In this document: positions 16,892-26,021 of the stretch, piece after piece | Position numbering within the stretch: the first letter of the stretch is position 1 | Layout: each line of letters starts with the position of its first letter | DNA from: Rhodanobacter sp. AS-Z3 | Lineage (GTDB): Bacteria; Pseudomonadota; Gammaproteobacteria; Xanthomonadales; Rhodanobacteraceae | DNA length: 64,000 nucleotides | Assembly (NCBI RefSeq): GCF_029224025.1 | Contig: NZ_CP119392.1 | Location: forward strand, 2,875,001-2,939,000 | Direction of reading: 5' to 3' | Notes under the pieces: model-generated | Told to the model about the DNA's origin: nothing | Database searches by the model: none | Seen by the model: the letters and a program-made list of their open reading frames with translations, nothing else | Program-made: the position numbers and the translations under genes

Positions 16892-18220
16892 CTACAACGA
16901 AATATCCCGCTCCCGCGTCTCCGGCATCAGCCACAACGCCAGCGCCGCGCATAGCGACGCCATCACGATCGGGTAGTACAAACCCGCATAGACGCTGCCG
17001 AAGTGCGCGCCCAGCGCCACCGTGGCGAACGGCATGAAGCCGCCGAACCAGCCGTTGCCGATGTGATACGGCAGGCCAATCGCGCTGTAGCGAATCCGCG
17101 TGGGAAATAGCTCGACCATATAGGCAGACGCCGGTCCGCACACCAGTGCGACGGGCACGGCCAACATCCACAGCACCATCAGCGCGGCCGTGAAATGGAG
17201 TTCCGGTTGAACGGCGGCGGCGAGCAGATGGAAGCCGGGCAACAGGCTGACCGCCGAAAGCACGAAGCCGGCGATGATCACCGGGCGGCGACCGTAGCGA
17301 TCGGACAACCAGCCGGCCAGCGGAAACAACGGACCGGACAGCAGCAAGGCGCAGGCCATCAGCGTCGCGGCGCGCCCCACATCCAGACCGAGCGGCGATT
17401 GCAGAAACACGAGCGGAAAGTATTGCCCCGCATTCCACACGACGCCTTGCGCGGCGGTCATCGTGACGAAGGCCAGCAACATCGACTTCAGGTGCGTGCG
17501 CGAGGTGAACGCTTCTTTCAGCGGTGCAGTGGCCAGTTCGCCGCGTTGCTGCAGCTTGGCGAACAGCGGTGATTCGCCCAGGTGCAGACGCATGTACACC
17601 GAGAAAACCAGCAGCAGCACCGAGGCCAGAAACGGCAGCCGCCAGCCCCACGACTCGAACGCCGACTCACCGATCAGCGCACGCGTGCCCATGATGGACA
17701 GCAAGGCCAGCAGCAGGCCGATCGTGCCGGTGCCCATCACCAAGCTGGTGGTGAGACCCCGGTGCTTCGGATTGGAATGTTCCGCCACATAGGTCGACGC
17801 GCCGCCAAACTCGCCACCCACGGCCAGGCCCTGCAGCAGCCGCAGGATCACCAGCAGGATCGGCGAGAGCATGCCCACGGCATCGTAAGTGGGCAGAAAG
17901 CCGATGGATACGGTGGAGCCGCCCATCAACACGAGGGTCACCAGGAAGGTCTTGCGCCGACCGATGCGATCACCCATTCGGCCGAACACCAATGCTCCCA
18001 CCGGTCGCACCACCCACCCCGCGCCGAACACGGCCAATGCTGCGAGCAAGCCGGTGGTGGCGTTGCCCGTGGGAAAAAACAGCCGTCCGAATACCGCAAC
18101 GAGGCTGCCGTAGAGGAAGAAGTCGAACCACTCGAACACCGTGCCGGCGACGGCCGCGATGATCGCCCGGACCGAGGCCCGCGGCGTTGTCGTGGTTACG
18201 GCGACGCCTTCGCTGATCAA
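16892..18220 (-). CDS. MFS transporter, metabolite:H+ symporter (MHS) type
   Basis: A 442-aa, 12-helix inner-membrane transporter. It has the MHS-family opening GTVFEWFDFFLYG, the loop motif GRMGDRIGRRKTF between helices 2 and 3, RLLQGLAVGGEFGG, and SDRYGRRP after helix 7. Relatives import dicarboxylates, betaines and aromatic acids with protons. The start is a TTG at 18220 overlapping the upstream stop by 4 bp (TTGA); no nearby in-frame ATG fits. It ends the large minus-strand operon and probably imports the pathway substrate after passage through the TonB receptor. Confidence 0.9.
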   Translation of the reverse strand: MISEGVAVTTTTPRASVRAIIAAVAGTVFEWFDFFLYGSLVAVFGRLFFPTGNATTGLLAALAVFGAGWVVRPVGALVFGRMGDRIGRRKTFLVTLVLMGGSTVSIGFLPTYDAVGMLSPILLVILRLLQGLAVGGEFGGASTYVAEHSNPKHRGLTTSLVMGTGTIGLLLALLSIMGTRALIGESAFESWGWRLPFLASVLLLVFSVYMRLHLGESPLFAKLQQRGELATAPLKEAFTSRTHLKSMLLAFVTMTAAQGVVWNAGQYFPLVFLQSPLGLDVGRAATLMACALLLSGPLFPLAGWLSDRYGRRPVIIAGFVLSAVSLLPGFHLLAAAVQPELHFTAALMVLWMLAVPVALVCGPASAYMVELFPTRIRYSAIGLPYHIGNGWFGGFMPFATVALGAHFGSVYAGLYYPIVMASLCAALALWLMPETRERDISL

Positions 18221-19056
18221 GGCGACTTCGCGCCCGCAGCAGGTTCAACCTGCGAGGTGGTTGGCGCATCGATCACGAACACGCTATCGGCAATCGGCTG
18301 GTTGACGTCGTACTGCTCCCAGGTGATGTCGTTGGTCAACGCACCGCGATAGAACAGCCGCACGTGCGTGGCCTGCTGGAAGTGCGGATGCTCGTGGTAC
18401 TTGAAGTCCGAATAGATGCGTTCATGCCAGCCGCGTGGCGTGTCGAAGCCGACCTTGCGGATCGCGTAGTTCTTGCTGTCGATCCAGAACAAGGTGGTGC
18501 TGCCGGCCGGATCGCGCACCGACACATTGAACGATGGATGGCCTTCAACCTGATCATCGGCCAGCCGGGTGATGCTGAAGCCCTTGTCCAGCGCGAAGCG
18601 GATGATGCCGAAGCCGAAGGCCTCGGACCATTCCACGCTGGCCTTGGCACCGGGCACCAGTCCGTTCTGGTTGTAGGTGTTGTTGCCGTCGTAGGCAATC
18701 TGGAACAAGGTCTTGCCGCCGCTGGATGCGTCGATGCGCACCTTGCCGCTGGGGTTGTGCGCGGTGGTGTTCCACTGGGGGAATACGCGCCACATCTCGT
18801 AGTGGTCGGCAACCGTGCGGGTTGCCAGCACGCCGTTCTCGTAGACGATCGCGCGGCCACGCAGATGCAGGGTCACCGGTCGCTGCCAGACCGCACCGCC
18901 AGCGACTTCATGGGCACGACTGACAATGGCACTTCCACTCAGCGCGGCGTCAGCAGGCGCGGCCGCACTCACCGGGGTTAGCGTGGCCAGCCCCGCGCAC
19001 AACGACAGGAACAGACTGAACAGCAAGGCGTACTTGCGCTGCGCGACAGATGGCAT
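18217..19056 (-). CDS. secreted beta-rich protein, LolA/DUF-like
   Basis: A 279-aa exported protein. The signal peptide spans residues 1-32 (basic start, hydrophobic core, VSAAAPAD). The mature part is rich in beta-strand patterns such as YEMWRVFPQW, GKTLFQIAYDGNNTY and TLFWIDSKNYAIRKVGF, which resemble outer-membrane lipoprotein-sorting (LolA/LppX) folds that bind hydrophobic ligands. It sits between the CoA-transferase and the MFS importer in one operon, so a periplasmic binding role for the substrate is possible. Not a recognised family. Confidence 0.65.
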   Translation of the reverse strand: MPSVAQRKYALLFSLFLSLCAGLATLTPVSAAAPADAALSGSAIVSRAHEVAGGAVWQRPVTLHLRGRAIVYENGVLATRTVADHYEMWRVFPQWNTTAHNPSGKVRIDASSGGKTLFQIAYDGNNTYNQNGLVPGAKASVEWSEAFGFGIIRFALDKGFSITRLADDQVEGHPSFNVSVRDPAGSTTLFWIDSKNYAIRKVGFDTPRGWHERIYSDFKYHEHPHFQQATHVRLFYRGALTNDITWEQYDVNQPIADSVFVIDAPTTSQVEPAAGAKSP

Positions 19057-19092
19057 GACAACTCCCGGGTCGGTGAATCAGTGGAACCAGGC

Positions 19093-20325
19093 CTAGCCAG
19101 ACAGAGCGATGACACCGGCGGCATCAAGCTCGGCCAGTGCGGCCGCATCAAGGCCCAGCATTTCCTGCAATACGTCTTGCGTGTGCGCGCCCAGCTCGGG
19201 TGCGGCGTGGCGGTACTGCACCGGCGTTGCGGAGAAGCGCACCGGGTTGGCCACGCCCGGCACGCTGCCGGCTACCGGATGCGGCAGCTCGATCTGCATG
19301 CCGCGCGCCTTGATCTGCGGATCATCGAACACCTGATCAATCGTATTGACCGGCGCACACGGCACCGTGGCCTGTTCCAGCGCGGCCAACCAGTCAGCAC
19401 TGGGGCGGGTCACCAGACGTTGTTCCAGATACGCCACCAATTCGTCACGATGCGCCACACGTGCGGCATTGGTCGCATAACGCGGATCAGTCGCCAACGC
19501 CGGCTCACCCAACACGCTGCAGAAGCGCGCGAACTGACCGTCGTTGCCTACCGCCAGCATGAAATAGCCGTCCGCACTGGGCACCACCTGATACGGCACG
19601 ATGTTCGGATGCGCCGTGCCCTGCCGCTTCGGCACCACGCCACCGACCAGATAGTTCATCGCCTGATTCGCCAGCCATGCCACCTGGGTGTCGAACAAGG
19701 CCAGGTCGATGTGCTGACCTTCGCCGTGTTTTTCGGCATGCCGCAACGCCGCCAGAATCGCTGACACCGCATACATGCCGGTCATCAGGTCGGCCACCGC
19801 CACGCCAACTTTCTGCGGTACGCCGCCGGGCTTGCCGTCAGGCTCGCCGGTAATGCTCATCAAGCCGCCCATCGCCTGGATCGCCGCGTCGTAACCGGCA
19901 CGCTGTGCGTAGGGACCGGTCTGGCCGAAGCCGGTGATCGAGCAATACACCAGCTTCGGGTTCAGCGCTTTCAGGCTGGCGTAATCCAGCCCGTATTTCG
20001 CCAAGCCACCGACTTTGTAGTTCTCCACCAGCACATCGCATTGCGTGCAGAGTTTGCGGATCAGATCCTGGCCGCGCTCGCTGGTGAAGTCGATCGCCAC
20101 CGAGCGTTTGCCGCGATTGGCACCCAGGTAATACGCCGACTCTTCGGTGAGTTGGCCATCGGTGCCGGCCAGCCACGGTGGTCCCCACTGACGGGTGTCG
20201 TCGCCACCTTGCGGGCGCTCGACCTTGATCACTTCGGCGCCGAAATCCGCCAGCACCTGGGTCGCCCATGGGCCTGCCAGGATGCGTGACAGGTCGAGAA
20301 CCTTCACTCCGTCCAACGGTGTCAT
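19093..20325 (-). CDS. family III CoA-transferase (CaiB/BaiF)
   Basis: A 410-aa CoA-transferase of the formyl-CoA-transferase/CaiB class. It opens LDGVKVLDLSRILAGPWA, has VIKVERPQGGDDTR, and the likely catalytic Asp is D179 in VAVADLMTGMYA. Family members move CoA between acyl-CoAs and acids such as oxalate, mesaconate or carnitine. The ATG at 20325 overlaps the amidase stop by 4 bp; a slightly longer in-frame ATG at 20337 is less likely. It lies downstream of an acyl-CoA-ligase-like gene, so it may pass CoA to a second dicarboxylate. Confidence 0.9.
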   Translation of the reverse strand: MTPLDGVKVLDLSRILAGPWATQVLADFGAEVIKVERPQGGDDTRQWGPPWLAGTDGQLTEESAYYLGANRGKRSVAIDFTSERGQDLIRKLCTQCDVLVENYKVGGLAKYGLDYASLKALNPKLVYCSITGFGQTGPYAQRAGYDAAIQAMGGLMSITGEPDGKPGGVPQKVGVAVADLMTGMYAVSAILAALRHAEKHGEGQHIDLALFDTQVAWLANQAMNYLVGGVVPKRQGTAHPNIVPYQVVPSADGYFMLAVGNDGQFARFCSVLGEPALATDPRYATNAARVAHRDELVAYLEQRLVTRPSADWLAALEQATVPCAPVNTIDQVFDDPQIKARGMQIELPHPVAGSVPGVANPVRFSATPVQYRHAAPELGAHTQDVLQEMLGLDAAALAELDAAGVIALSG

Positions 20326-21719
20326 GACATGCCCCATGAGTGACTGGCGGCCGGCAGGCGCGGCTGCCAGCGCGTCGCATGCTGGAACGCCTCGGCCAGC
20401 GCGATCAGCCGCAATTCGTCGCCCACCCGGCCAACCAGTTGCAGACCCAGCGGCAGCTCGCCCTCGCCTACCGCCATCGGCACCGACAGCGCCGGATTGC
20501 CGGAAAAATTGGCGTAGCCGGTAAGGTCGGCCTGATTGGCCGGTACCGCATCGGCGAACGCAAATGCGCGCTGCGGCGTGGTCGGCGTCACCAGAACATC
20601 GCATGCGGCAAGCCACTGTTGCAGTTGCACCTGGGCCCGATCGAGCAGGCGTGACGCATCCACCAGATCCGCCGCAGAGCGACCTTCCGCGTAGCTCATC
20701 AGCTTGGCCAGCATCGGCGAAAAACGATCGCGCTGATGCTGCCAGTCGTGCCGGTGTTCGACCAGCAATTCGGCCTCACACACCAGCAAGCCGGCACGAC
20801 GCGCGTGGCCGGGCGGAAATGCAGGTGCAGGCAGATCCACACGTCGATGGCCGAGACCAAACAGCACGTCGAGCGATCGCACAAACTCGGCGGCAACGTC
20901 ATCGTTGCAGTGAACCGCATCGCCGAAATCCACAATGCCCAGACGCAACGGGCCAGTCGATGTCGGCAGCATGGTTATGCTGCGCGATTGCGCACTAGCC
21001 GGATCAAAACCCGCCAGTACCGGCAACAACCGACGCAGGTCACGGGCGGAGCGCGTCAGCGGTCCCACATGGTCGAGTCGGTGGCTCAAGGCCACGCTGC
21101 CATGCGTGCTGATCGCACCCCAGCTCGGCTTCAGTCCCACCACACCGCAGTAGCTGGCGGGAATGCGTACCGAACCCATGCTGTCCGTGCCCAGCGCCGC
21201 ACTGCACAGGCCAGCGGCAACCGCCGCGCCACTGCCGCCACTGGAACCGCCCGGCGTGAAACCGGGCCGATGCGGATTGTGGCAGGCACCGAAGTGGGGA
21301 TTGTTGTTGTCGGCGCCCAGCGCCGCTTCGTGCATGTTGAGCTTGCCGATGATGACCGCGCCGGCCTCGCGCAAACGTGCAACCGCGGTGCTGTCGCGCA
21401 CAGCCACTGCCGCGTCGCGCCGCGTCGCCATGCCGGCCGTGCTGACCATGCCGGCCACGTCGAGATTGTCCTTGATCGCGATGGTCACGCCTTCCAGCGC
21501 CCGCGCCTGACCGGCCTTGCGCCGTGCATCGGAGTCGGCGGCCGCGGCACGCGCAGCGGACTCATCGATAGCCACATACGCATTCAAGATCGGCTGGCTC
21601 GCCGTGATGGCGGCCAGCTGCTGCTCCAGCAACTCCACGCAGCCGAGCCCACCCATGTCCAGCCGCGCCAGTTGCGCGGTCAGGTCCTCGCCCAGCAGCA
21701 GTGGATCGACGCGATTCAT
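20322..21719 (-). CDS. amidase signature family amidase
   Basis: A 465-aa amidase signature enzyme with the Ser-cisSer-Lys triad: K83 in AIKDNLDVAG, the GGSSGGSG motif at 157-164 and the nucleophile S183 in GTDSMGSVRIPAS. It hydrolyses an amide to acid and ammonia. Length is usual for the family. Overlaps of 4 bp on both sides show tight coupling with the acyl-CoA-ligase-like protein and the CoA-transferase, which suggests the acid released is activated to a CoA ester. Confidence 0.93.
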   Translation of the reverse strand: MNRVDPLLLGEDLTAQLARLDMGGLGCVELLEQQLAAITASQPILNAYVAIDESAARAAAADSDARRKAGQARALEGVTIAIKDNLDVAGMVSTAGMATRRDAAVAVRDSTAVARLREAGAVIIGKLNMHEAALGADNNNPHFGACHNPHRPGFTPGGSSGGSGAAVAAGLCSAALGTDSMGSVRIPASYCGVVGLKPSWGAISTHGSVALSHRLDHVGPLTRSARDLRRLLPVLAGFDPASAQSRSITMLPTSTGPLRLGIVDFGDAVHCNDDVAAEFVRSLDVLFGLGHRRVDLPAPAFPPGHARRAGLLVCEAELLVEHRHDWQHQRDRFSPMLAKLMSYAEGRSAADLVDASRLLDRAQVQLQQWLAACDVLVTPTTPQRAFAFADAVPANQADLTGYANFSGNPALSVPMAVGEGELPLGLQLVGRVGDELRLIALAEAFQHATRWQPRLPAASHSWGMS

Positions 21720-23113
21720 TTGAAGCGCTTGTCGATCAGGCGCACCGGTTTCTGGCGCACTTCCAGACCGGTCAACGGCGCCAGCGAACCGAGCTCGGCC
21801 AGCACGATCGTCATCTCCACGCCAAGGCGCTGACGCAGCAGCGCCGAAAATTCAGCCGACAGCGTGGCGTCGGTGACACTGCCGTTCACCTCGATATGCA
21901 CGGCAAGGTCATCACGTCCCTTTTCGTCACGGGTGGCCACGCAGATGAACTCGCCAGCAAAACCACCATGTTCTTCCAGAATCGGCGCCATCGCCTGCGG
22001 GAAGATATTGATGCCGCGGATCTTGACCATGTTGTCGCTGCGGCCAAGGAAACCCTCGATGCGACGCAAGTTCAGACCCAGCTTCGACGGCGTGGTCAGC
22101 ACGCGGGTGACGTCGTGCGTGTTGAAACGGATGATCGGATAGATGTCGTCCTTGTACAGACAGGTGACCACCATGTCGCCGACGTCACCGTCAGCCACCA
22201 CCTTGCCGTCGTCGACGCCAAGAATCTCCAGGTACTGTGCGTCTTCCATCACATACATGCCATCCTGGTCGGGGCCCTGCCCGGCGATCGCGCCGGTGTC
22301 GCCGACGCCGTACCAGTCATACAACTGCGCCCCACCCCAGGCCGCCGACAACGACTCCCGCGACTCACGACCGAGATGGCCGCAAATCATCCGCACCTTG
22401 ATGTCGCGGCCGGGCTCAAGGCCTTCCGCACGGGCGACGTCGGCCAGCTTCTTGATGTAGTCGGCAAAGCCGACGATGACGGTGGCGCCCATGTCGCGCA
22501 TCAGCGAGACCTGCTGCACCGAACGCATTTCGATGCCGGTGCCGGCCGAGCAGAACAGCGCCTGGGTGAAATGATTCACCGCCTCGCGTACGTAGTGGCC
22601 GCCGTTGATCATGCCGTGGCCGTAGACCGAATGAACCACGTCACCCGCCGCCATGCCCTGCCAGCGATACAAACGCGCCAGCAGCAGGTTCTGGATCTCA
22701 CGACTCTTCGGGCTGAACACCAGCGGCTGCGGCCGTCCGGTGGTACCGCTGGTGGTGTGGAACACCATCGAGGTATCGCCGGCCTTGGTGCCATCGTGCC
22801 AGCCGTGGAAATCACCCAGCGGAGGGCATAGTTCCACCGACGCCATGATTTCGTGCTTGCCGAATACCGGCAGCTTGGTGATGTCGGCCAATCCCTTGAT
22901 GTCGCCCGCCTCGATGCCCGCGGCGCCCCACAGGCGCTGGTAGAACGGAATCTGCCATGCACGCGCCACGCAACGCCGGAACATCACATCCTGCTGCGCG
23001 AACAACTCGTCACGGCTGAGCGTGCGGAAGCGCTCGGCAAACTCCTGTTCCAGCGGAAAGTGCTTGAACAGCTCGTTGACGTCGAAGGTTTCGAAATAGG
23101 TTGGCGAGGTCAT
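21716..23113 (-). CDS. phenylacetate-CoA ligase-like AMP-dependent acyl-CoA synthetase
   Basis: A 465-aa adenylate-forming enzyme. The P-loop motif HTTSGTTGRPQPL is near residue 118; YDWYGVGDTGAIAG and RSDNMVKIRGINIFP match the PaaK family, and the C-terminal lid with RQKPVRL follows. It would make acyl-AMP and then acyl-CoA from a carboxylic acid. Other phenylacetate-degradation genes (paaA-E) are absent, so phenylacetate itself is unlikely to be the substrate. It overlaps its neighbours by 4 bp on both sides. Confidence 0.9.
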   Translation of the reverse strand: MTSPTYFETFDVNELFKHFPLEQEFAERFRTLSRDELFAQQDVMFRRCVARAWQIPFYQRLWGAAGIEAGDIKGLADITKLPVFGKHEIMASVELCPPLGDFHGWHDGTKAGDTSMVFHTTSGTTGRPQPLVFSPKSREIQNLLLARLYRWQGMAAGDVVHSVYGHGMINGGHYVREAVNHFTQALFCSAGTGIEMRSVQQVSLMRDMGATVIVGFADYIKKLADVARAEGLEPGRDIKVRMICGHLGRESRESLSAAWGGAQLYDWYGVGDTGAIAGQGPDQDGMYVMEDAQYLEILGVDDGKVVADGDVGDMVVTCLYKDDIYPIIRFNTHDVTRVLTTPSKLGLNLRRIEGFLGRSDNMVKIRGINIFPQAMAPILEEHGGFAGEFICVATRDEKGRDDLAVHIEVNGSVTDATLSAEFSALLRQRLGVEMTIVLAELGSLAPLTGLEVRQKPVRLIDKRFK

Positions 23114-24486
23114 GGCATCTCAACAATCAGGTGATCGACCAGCTGACGCACGTCTTCGAGCGTCTCCAGTTGGTCTAGAAGGGACAACAGTTTGGTCCGT
23201 CGGTCGTCATCGAAAGGCCGGGCCGCGTGGTCCAGGCAGTGATGGAATTTTTCGAGCTGGGCTGCGCGCGTCAGCGGTCGCTGCGGCGAACCAAGTGCCG
23301 CTTCGCGATGGTTGTGCAACGTGACGCCGCTGCGGGTGGTGACAATCAGGCTTTGTGGCACCAGCGCGTTGGGATCGTCGCAATCGTTCGGGACCACCTG
23401 CATCCGGCTGGCAAACGCGGCGCGACGCGGATCGGTCAGTTTGTCGGGCGCATAGGTATCCAGCCCGACCCGGCCATCGATCAACAGGCTCGCGGTCAGA
23501 TACGGCAGGCACAGGCGCGCATAACTGGAAGCCAGTCCATCGACATAGGGCCGCGACACCAGTCGCCGCACCAGTGGCGGTGCCTGCAATTCGATGCTGA
23601 CCACGTCATCCAGCTGCAATCCTTCGCGCTCACGCAGTTCGCCGAGCATGTCGAGGCAACCATGCGCCGCGCCGCCGGTGGGGAACACCTTGTGACTGAC
23701 CTGTTCCACCTGCGCGTCACCAGCGGCCAGGGCGGCCAGTGCCGGCGCGGTGTCGTAGCCGCCTTCGATCAGCGGCAGATAGCCGAACGGTCCTTCCAGC
23801 ATGTCCCGTGGCGCGGGGAAGCCTTGCTCGGCGAACGCCCATGCGCTGAGCGCGGCGCGTGCATTGAAGCCGATCTGCAGGGCGAGCGTGGGCGAGCCTT
23901 CGACATGTGCTTGCATGGTGCCGGACAAGTGGCTGTAAGTCAGTCCGAGTGCGCGTTGCAGCAGCTCCGTATCGGCCCCGTACAACTGGGCGATGCCAGC
24001 CGTCGCGCCGAGCGCCCCGCACATTGCCGGCCGGAAGAAACGCATCGGCGAACGCGCGCTGATGCCCAGCAAGGTCGCCACGTCGATGGCGACGGATACC
24101 GCACTGATCAGGCGTTTGCCATCGATGCCACCGCGCTGCTCGGCTGCCGCCACCAGGGTCGACAGGATTACCGCCATCGGATGCACGACGGCGGGCATGT
24201 GCACGCAATCGAATTCCTGATTGTGGATCTGAAAACCATTGACCAGCGCCGCACTGGCAGCCGGCAACGCTTCACCGGTGACCCAGACGCGGGCGTCGTT
24301 GCCGCTGCCCAGCGATGCGGTGGCGCGGCGTACATCAGCGGTGAGTGGCACCTGCGGACCGGAACCGGAAATACCGACGGCCACCGAATCCATGATGAAG
24401 GTCTTTGTCGCGGCGATCGCCGCCGGCGACAAGTCGGCGTAACGCCGCGTGGTGGCATGGGCGAGCAGCGCTTCGGTCAACCGCAT
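23110..24486 (-). CDS. MmgE/PrpD family protein (copy 1)
   Basis: A 458-aa protein of the family that includes 2-methylcitrate dehydratase, cis-aconitate decarboxylase and iminodisuccinate epimerase. Landmarks: KTFIMDSVAVGISGSG near residue 27, VNGFQIHNQEFDCVHMPAVVHPMAV near 88-112 and KVFPTGGAAHGCLDML near 265. It is divergent from copy 2, with which it overlaps by 10 bp. It probably acts on a di- or tricarboxylate. Confidence 0.87.
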   Translation of the reverse strand: MRLTEALLAHATTRRYADLSPAAIAATKTFIMDSVAVGISGSGPQVPLTADVRRATASLGSGNDARVWVTGEALPAASAALVNGFQIHNQEFDCVHMPAVVHPMAVILSTLVAAAEQRGGIDGKRLISAVSVAIDVATLLGISARSPMRFFRPAMCGALGATAGIAQLYGADTELLQRALGLTYSHLSGTMQAHVEGSPTLALQIGFNARAALSAWAFAEQGFPAPRDMLEGPFGYLPLIEGGYDTAPALAALAAGDAQVEQVSHKVFPTGGAAHGCLDMLGELREREGLQLDDVVSIELQAPPLVRRLVSRPYVDGLASSYARLCLPYLTASLLIDGRVGLDTYAPDKLTDPRRAAFASRMQVVPNDCDDPNALVPQSLIVTTRSGVTLHNHREAALGSPQRPLTRAAQLEKFHHCLDHAARPFDDDRRTKLLSLLDQLETLEDVRQLVDHLIVEMP

Positions 24487-25844
24487 CGACGTATCTCCGC
24501 CAGAGCTGCACGCAGGGGTGCCAGCGAACCACCAGAGGGCAAGGCGCGCACGGCATCAAACAAGGTCGCCGCCAGTGTACGCGGCACGCCACCCCACTCG
24601 GCCAGGGCGAACGCCTTGTCGGTGATCGCCGCATCATCCATCGGGCATTCCGGATCGCCCCAGGCATCGACGCGCTGCGCCATCAGCACTTCGCCCGTCT
24701 TCAACTGCACGCGGACATTCGCGCCGTAGTGCGCGGGGAAGCGCGCACTGCACGGCGCATCTTCATTGACGAAGACCCGCTCACGCAGCGCCGCCAGGGC
24801 AGGATCATCCACGCTGGCCTGGGCGTAATGGGCAAGTTGCGGGCGACCAAAGATGATCACCGCCGCCAGCGCGTGCTGCAGGCTGAACTTCGCCTCCGCT
24901 TCGCTGACGGGCGTTGGCTTGTCGCAGAAGCGCAAGGCGTCGGCATAGGTTGCCACGTCGATGCGACTGATCGCATCCGCGTCCAATCCAGCCAGCTGCG
25001 GTGCCAGATCCAGCAAGGCATCGATGGCCGGGTGCGCATGCCGACACGCCGGCCACGGTTTCAGGCTGGTGCTGTGGATCAACCAGTCGGACTCCGCGGC
25101 AACCACCTGCTCCGGCTGCGCGTCCGGCGCGGTGGCGGCGAACAGGCCCTGCGGGCCTTCAAGAATGTAGCGCGGCCCCGGCACGCCCGCCGCGGCGAGT
25201 TGTGCCGCCAGCCAGCCGCTGCGCGCGGCTTCGGCGTTGTGGATCGACTTGGTCGGCACCGCTTCGTGGCGCATCTGCCACAAGCCACCCGTGCGACTGC
25301 CCGCCGTGCCGAGTGCGTCGGCCGTGGTCTCGGCGTCCAGCCCGAACACGGACACCGCCGCTGCCGCTGCGCCAAACGCGCCGGCAGTCGACGTGGGGTG
25401 CCAGTAGCGATAGTGACCGACGCCCAACGCGCGACCGATGCGGATTGTGGTTTCGTAACCGCGCACCACGGCGTCAAGTAGTTGGGTCGCGCCTGCCCCA
25501 CTGGCTTCGCACGCCGCCAGCGCCAGCGGAATCACCACCGGGCCGGGATGCAGGATCGCGCCGCGATGCACATCATCCATTTCCAGCACGTTGCCGAGTG
25601 CCGCGTTGAGTAACAGCGCCGATGCCGCGTCATGCCGCCCGGCTGCGAGCGCCGTGGCCTCGCCCATGGGCATGGTCTCGACCAGCGCCGTCAATTGCGC
25701 TGCCAGCGGATAGCGCAGCGCGCCCAGTGCACAGCCCAGCCAATCGACCACCAGCGCCGCCGCCCGTTCGCGCGCCGCGGCATCGACGGGTCGCTGCAAT
25801 TGCACGGCCAGACGTTCGGTAAGGCTGGAGCCCTGTTCGGTCAT
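24477..25844 (-). CDS. MmgE/PrpD family protein (copy 2)
   Basis: A 455-aa MmgE/PrpD homologue and the first gene of the large minus-strand operon. Landmarks: ALVVDWLGCALGAL near residue 30, ALGNVLEMDDVHRGAILHPG around 85-105, YRYWHPTSTAGAFGAAAA near 150 and SLKPWPACRHAHPAIDALL. I chose the ATG at 25844; an in-frame ATG at 25868 would add eight residues. The open frame continues much further upstream through the divergent promoter, but that part is not coding. Two different family members together suggest two steps, or an epimerase plus a dehydratase. Confidence 0.87.
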   Translation of the reverse strand: MTEQGSSLTERLAVQLQRPVDAAARERAAALVVDWLGCALGALRYPLAAQLTALVETMPMGEATALAAGRHDAASALLLNAALGNVLEMDDVHRGAILHPGPVVIPLALAACEASGAGATQLLDAVVRGYETTIRIGRALGVGHYRYWHPTSTAGAFGAAAAAVSVFGLDAETTADALGTAGSRTGGLWQMRHEAVPTKSIHNAEAARSGWLAAQLAAAGVPGPRYILEGPQGLFAATAPDAQPEQVVAAESDWLIHSTSLKPWPACRHAHPAIDALLDLAPQLAGLDADAISRIDVATYADALRFCDKPTPVSEAEAKFSLQHALAAVIIFGRPQLAHYAQASVDDPALAALRERVFVNEDAPCSARFPAHYGANVRVQLKTGEVLMAQRVDAWGDPECPMDDAAITDKAFALAEWGGVPRTLAATLFDAVRALPSGGSLAPLRAALAEIRRCG

Positions 25845-25925
25845 GTCGTACCAACCATCCTTCCACATTGCTTGAGATTGCCCGTGCGGTGCGCGGCGAA
25901 GCTTCCACCGGCTATGCAAGGGTAC

Positions 25926-25954
25926 CTGACTTTGTCCGGACATTACCATATGAT
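25926..25954 (+). promoter_or_regulatory. predicted promoter with TGTCCGGACA operator in the spacer
   Basis: In the 177-bp divergent region 25845-26021, CTGACT (25926-25931), 17 bp, TATGAT (25949-25954) reads as a sigma70-like promoter pointing at the CoA-transferase gene. The palindrome TGTCCGGACA occupies 25933-25942 of the spacer. The arrangement copies that of the TonB promoter at 5672-5700. The start of transcription would be about 60 bp before the ATG at 26022. Confidence 0.5.
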
Positions 25955-26021
25955 GAGGGCGCGGAAGCCGGATTCCCGCAACGAAGCATCGGCCGCACCG
26001 ATCACAGAAGATCAACCCTTC

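Noticed and set aside
21716..23113. True phenylacetate-CoA ligase (paaK)
   Set aside because: No other paa genes are present; only the enzyme family is supported, not the substrate.
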